A stretch of 64,000 bases of DNA from the NCBI GenBank assembly GCA_017643645.1, contig JAEPNB010000011.1, positions 1-64,000 on the forward strand, read 5' to 3'. Shown here piece after piece: positions 61,322-64,000 of the stretch (its first letter is position 1; each line of letters begins with the position of its first letter). A program made the position numbers and the translations under genes. This DNA comes from Balneola sp. Lineage in GTDB: Bacteria > Bacteroidota > Rhodothermia > Balneolales > Balneolaceae. The notes below the pieces were generated by a model. It was given only the letters and a program-made list of their open reading frames with translations. It was not told the DNA's origin and searched no databases.

Positions 61322-63847
61322 ATGAAACTTAGATATTTCTATTTTTTACTATTATTTCAGATTACATCTACAATTGGTTCACTTGCCCAAGCTCCTCCGC
61401 AACAGGTAGAGCCTGAAGACAATGCGCAAGACCAACCTACAGAATTAACATTTAGTTGGCTCAATGTTCAAGATGCAGATGTATATCAAATTCAGATTTC
61501 AGAAAACCCAAATTTCGAGCCTGTTTTTCTTGATGAAACTACATCTGAAACTTCCATTCAAGCCTCTGGTTTAAGTAACTCAACTGAGTACTTTTGGAGA
61601 GTCCGATCTGGTAGTTTTTCTTTACTTGGTACAAGTTATGGCGAATGGTCAAGTGTAAGAGGTTTTATTACAGTAGTAGACAAACCTGATGCACCTGTTT
61701 TAGTATCTCCTCAGAATGGGTCTTCAGAGATTTCAATTCCGGTGAACTTACGTTGGGATTCGGTTTCGTATGCTTCTGAATATAATCTTCAAGTCTCACT
61801 AAACTCAGATTTTTCTACAAATAGTTTCGATTCAATTGGTATAATGACAACAGAGATATCAGTTGATAATCTTATGTATAATAAAAATTATTTCTGGAGA
61901 GTAAAATCTATCAATAAAGCTGGTGAGAGTTCCTGGAGTGTTAAAAATACCTTTCAAACTCAATCACAACCGCTATTAGTCCCTGAACTAGAATCACCAA
62001 CGGATAACAAGAACAATGTTTCTACAAATGTTACTTTGCATTGGAATTCAGTTAGTGGAGCGGACTCTTATGATTTCCAGGTTGCAACAGATGAAAATTT
62101 TATTGATCTAATTACCAATCAACAAGATGTAACCTCACTACAATATCCGGCAAATTTAGAAAGTGACACCAAATATTTTTGGAGAGTCAGGGCAAAAAAT
62201 GAAACTGAAACTACCAATTGGTCTGATGTTTGGAGCTTCAGTACAGTAGTTGAAAATAATTCAATTTCAATTTTATCACCCGCAGGCAAAGTTATTTGGG
62301 ATGCCGGAAAAACTTATTCAATAAGGTGGAATACAACCAACAGGGTAAATGCAGTAGATATATTTTATAAAATCGGACAGAATGGAGAATGGCAGCAAAT
62401 TAGTACAAACGTCCCATCCTCTGACAATAGGTATAATTGGGAGGTACCCGAAATTCAATCTGAAAGAACCTATATAAAAATAAGTGACTCCGAGAGAACC
62501 GACATTACGAATCAAAGTAATTCATTCATTGTTTATCCAAATACTGTGAATTTAGAATTAAATTCATCTTTCCCTTCAAACCCCGGTCCATTAGACTACA
62601 AACTGATAGGACTTCCAATGGCAGAAAACTATAACCTCGAAAATGTTTTTGAAGGAAAATATGGAGAAGATTGGAGAGCTTTTTATGACAACGGTAAAGC
62701 GGAAGATTTTCTTATTGAGTATTCTGATTCTGAACCATTCCAATTTCAACCAGGCAAAGGTTTTTGGGTTATAGCTTCCAAAGATCTTGACTTAAATAAT
62801 GATGTACCGTCTAAAGACCTTAATGTAGACAGCACATTAACTATTCCCCTTCAGCAAGGTTGGAATATAATATCAAATCCGTTTTGGTTTACTATTTCAT
62901 GGAGTTCTGTAATCCAAAAAAATAACTTAAATAATTCAGATGGAATTAATACCACACTGTGGAATTTTGACCAGACCTTCGATGGAACTTCTGCTTTTGA
63001 ACCATATAAGGCATATTATTATTTCAACGAATTGGATTTGAGTGAATTAAAAATTCCTTTGATTCCTTTTACAACAACTAATAATTCTAAACTCAAAAAC
63101 ACCTATTCTGCAGATAAAGAGTTTAAAGTTTCTCTTAATACTGATCAAGCCGAGCTCTCATCTATAAAAATAATATACGATCCTAATTTGAATGGTAAGG
63201 TTACACCTTTGCAGTATGCTCCACCCACTCCATTTTCCGAAAATTCAATTTCAATTGTTCCGGATATAAGAAATGCTGAAAACAAGTATCCGATTGCTAA
63301 AGTTTTAATGCCTGAAATACAATCAGCATCGTTTATAGATTTCGAAATACGAAATAACAAAGATGGATTTTTAAAAATTGAAGGAAAGGAAGTCTTTGAT
63401 GATTATTCAATAAAACTAATAAATGTTGAAACGGATACTGAATGGGATTTAAGTAATTCGGAAGAAATACATTTAGATAATTCCGCTTCTCCAAAAAATT
63501 TTCGCCTTATAGTTGGTGAACAATCGTACGTTGAAGAGGAAATTGAAAACTTTATACCTTCTCAAGTTCAACTTTCGCAAAACTATCCTAACCCCTTTAA
63601 TGGGCAAACTGTAATAAAATATAGTATTCCGCAAAACGGGAAGCAGGCGAATGTAAGTTTGGAAATATTCAATATTTTAGGTCAAAAAGTGATCACTCTT
63701 TTAAACAAAAAACAAGAGGCCGGGAACTATGAAGTTAAATGGGATGCCAAAAACTCTGCCGGCTCAGCTGTTTCTACCGGAGTATATTATTATCGTTTAA
63801 TCGTTAATAATTCTGTATACACCAGATCTCTAACCTATCTTAAATAG
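61322..63847 (+). CDS. type IX-sorted surface protein with fibronectin type III-like repeats
   Basis: Secreted surface protein of 841 aa with no catalytic motif. It has a signal peptide (1-22). Three Fn3-like repeats follow (about 25-120, 122-215, 217-310), each with a 'W..V..A..Y..Q(I/V)S/A' opening and an 'YFWRVR/K' close. A Ser/Thr-rich Ig-like domain (about 313-405, ILSPAGKVIWDAGKTYSIRW) is next, then a beta-rich central region (about 420-750). A Por sorting domain (about 760-841, NYPNPFNGQTVIKYSIP, STGVYYYRL) ends the protein. As the last gene of the EPS export operon it may be a matrix or polysaccharide-binding protein; this is inference. Confidence 0.82.
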   Translation: MKLRYFYFLLLFQITSTIGSLAQAPPQQVEPEDNAQDQPTELTFSWLNVQDADVYQIQISENPNFEPVFLDETTSETSIQASGLSNSTEYFWRVRSGSFSLLGTSYGEWSSVRGFITVVDKPDAPVLVSPQNGSSEISIPVNLRWDSVSYASEYNLQVSLNSDFSTNSFDSIGIMTTEISVDNLMYNKNYFWRVKSINKAGESSWSVKNTFQTQSQPLLVPELESPTDNKNNVSTNVTLHWNSVSGADSYDFQVATDENFIDLITNQQDVTSLQYPANLESDTKYFWRVRAKNETETTNWSDVWSFSTVVENNSISILSPAGKVIWDAGKTYSIRWNTTNRVNAVDIFYKIGQNGEWQQISTNVPSSDNRYNWEVPEIQSERTYIKISDSERTDITNQSNSFIVYPNTVNLELNSSFPSNPGPLDYKLIGLPMAENYNLENVFEGKYGEDWRAFYDNGKAEDFLIEYSDSEPFQFQPGKGFWVIASKDLDLNNDVPSKDLNVDSTLTIPLQQGWNIISNPFWFTISWSSVIQKNNLNNSDGINTTLWNFDQTFDGTSAFEPYKAYYYFNELDLSELKIPLIPFTTTNNSKLKNTYSADKEFKVSLNTDQAELSSIKIIYDPNLNGKVTPLQYAPPTPFSENSISIVPDIRNAENKYPIAKVLMPEIQSASFIDFEIRNNKDGFLKIEGKEVFDDYSIKLINVETDTEWDLSNSEEIHLDNSASPKNFRLIVGEQSYVEEEIENFIPSQVQLSQNYPNPFNGQTVIKYSIPQNGKQANVSLEIFNILGQKVITLLNKKQEAGNYEVKWDAKNSAGSAVSTGVYYYRLIVNNSVYTRSLTYLK

Positions 63848-64000
63848 TCTTTTTAATCTCATCATCAATCTAATTGAAAAAGAAGATATGATATATGGTC
63901 GTAATTAAATGAATTAAACTGGTTAACTATTACATGGTATATATTCTGAAAGGTGTACTTCAATAATTGGTTTTAGAGTTTAGAATTCGGAACATTTTAT
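63848..64000. other. right-edge intergenic sequence
   Basis: AT-rich 153 bp after the last stop. I see no open frame, clear hairpin or promoter match in it. Confidence 0.5.

Noticed and set aside
1-64000. Mobile elements, prophage or CRISPR array
   Set aside because: No transposase, integrase, phage gene or regularly spaced repeat was seen; the only sizeable repeats are the tRNA-Glu pair and the intragenic module duplication.

Overview
The window reads as a chromosome segment of a marine, AT-rich (roughly 38-40% GC by eye) member of the Bacteroidota/Rhodothermota/Balneolota side of the FCB group, most likely a Balneola- or Gracilimonas-like bacterium. This is an inference from four signs: several secreted proteins end in a type IX (Por) sorting domain built around NYPNPFNP; PorV/PorQ-like barrels and TonB receptors are present; candidate promoters have TAnnTTTG -7 boxes; and ribosome-binding sites are mostly weak. 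I see no insertion sequence, prophage, integrase or CRISPR array.

Layout. (1) 0.2-11 kb is housekeeping: cmk-rpsA on the minus strand, rpsT, gpmI and clpC on the plus strand, a secreted beta-propeller-like protein, then an epimerase and a glycosyltransferase. (2) 11.1-11.8 kb is a six-gene tRNA array (Pro, Arg, Cys, Glu, His, Glu) in which the two tRNA-Glu genes are identical. (3) 11.9-36.9 kb is a beta-1,3-glucan (laminarin-type) utilisation region: two sugar transporters, two GH16 enzymes, a TonB receptor operon without SusD (receptor, 1117-aa surface protein, PorV-like barrel, SurA-like PPIase), a 1095-aa carbohydrate-binding protein with a duplicated module, a LacI regulator, a GH3 beta-glucosidase and a GH81 endoglucanase. 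A 12-bp element, ATTTGCATAAAT, recurs at the LacI/1095-aa divergent promoter (three copies), before GH3 (two copies) and between the sugar porter and first GH16 gene (two weaker copies). It probably marks one LacI regulon. (4) 36.9-38.3 kb holds a GT2 and a MerR regulator. (5) 38.3-63.8 kb is a large exopolysaccharide (EPS) locus split into a long minus-strand run (55.7 down to 38.3 kb) and a plus-strand run (56.1 up to 63.8 kb) around a 477-bp control region.

How the EPS genes fit together. A WecA/MraY-type initiating transferase (with an unusual C-terminal nucleotide-binding domain), a GT26, a GT4 and a processive GT2 would build lipid-linked sugar. Wzx and Wzy would flip and polymerise it, and a Wzc-like chain-length protein with a separate BY-kinase-like ATPase plus a Wza-like lipoprotein would export it. 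Decoration or trimming enzymes include a NodB deacetylase, a CelD/BcsL-type acyltransferase, a hexapeptide acyltransferase fused to an acyl-carrier domain, a catalytically degenerate acyl-ligase (ANL) homologue and a GH9 lipoprotein.

The most interesting points are: (a) three sigma-54-like -24/-12 elements at the three main EPS transcription starts, together with a locus-encoded enhancer-binding-protein homologue that has lost both the GAFTGA loop and the Walker B residues; (b) the acyltransferase-ACP fusion beside an ANL pseudoenzyme; (c) the SusD-less glucan locus with its shared operator; and (d) a 55-aa two-helix membrane protein between the kinase-like and polymerase genes. All family assignments come from reading the sequence, without database searches.
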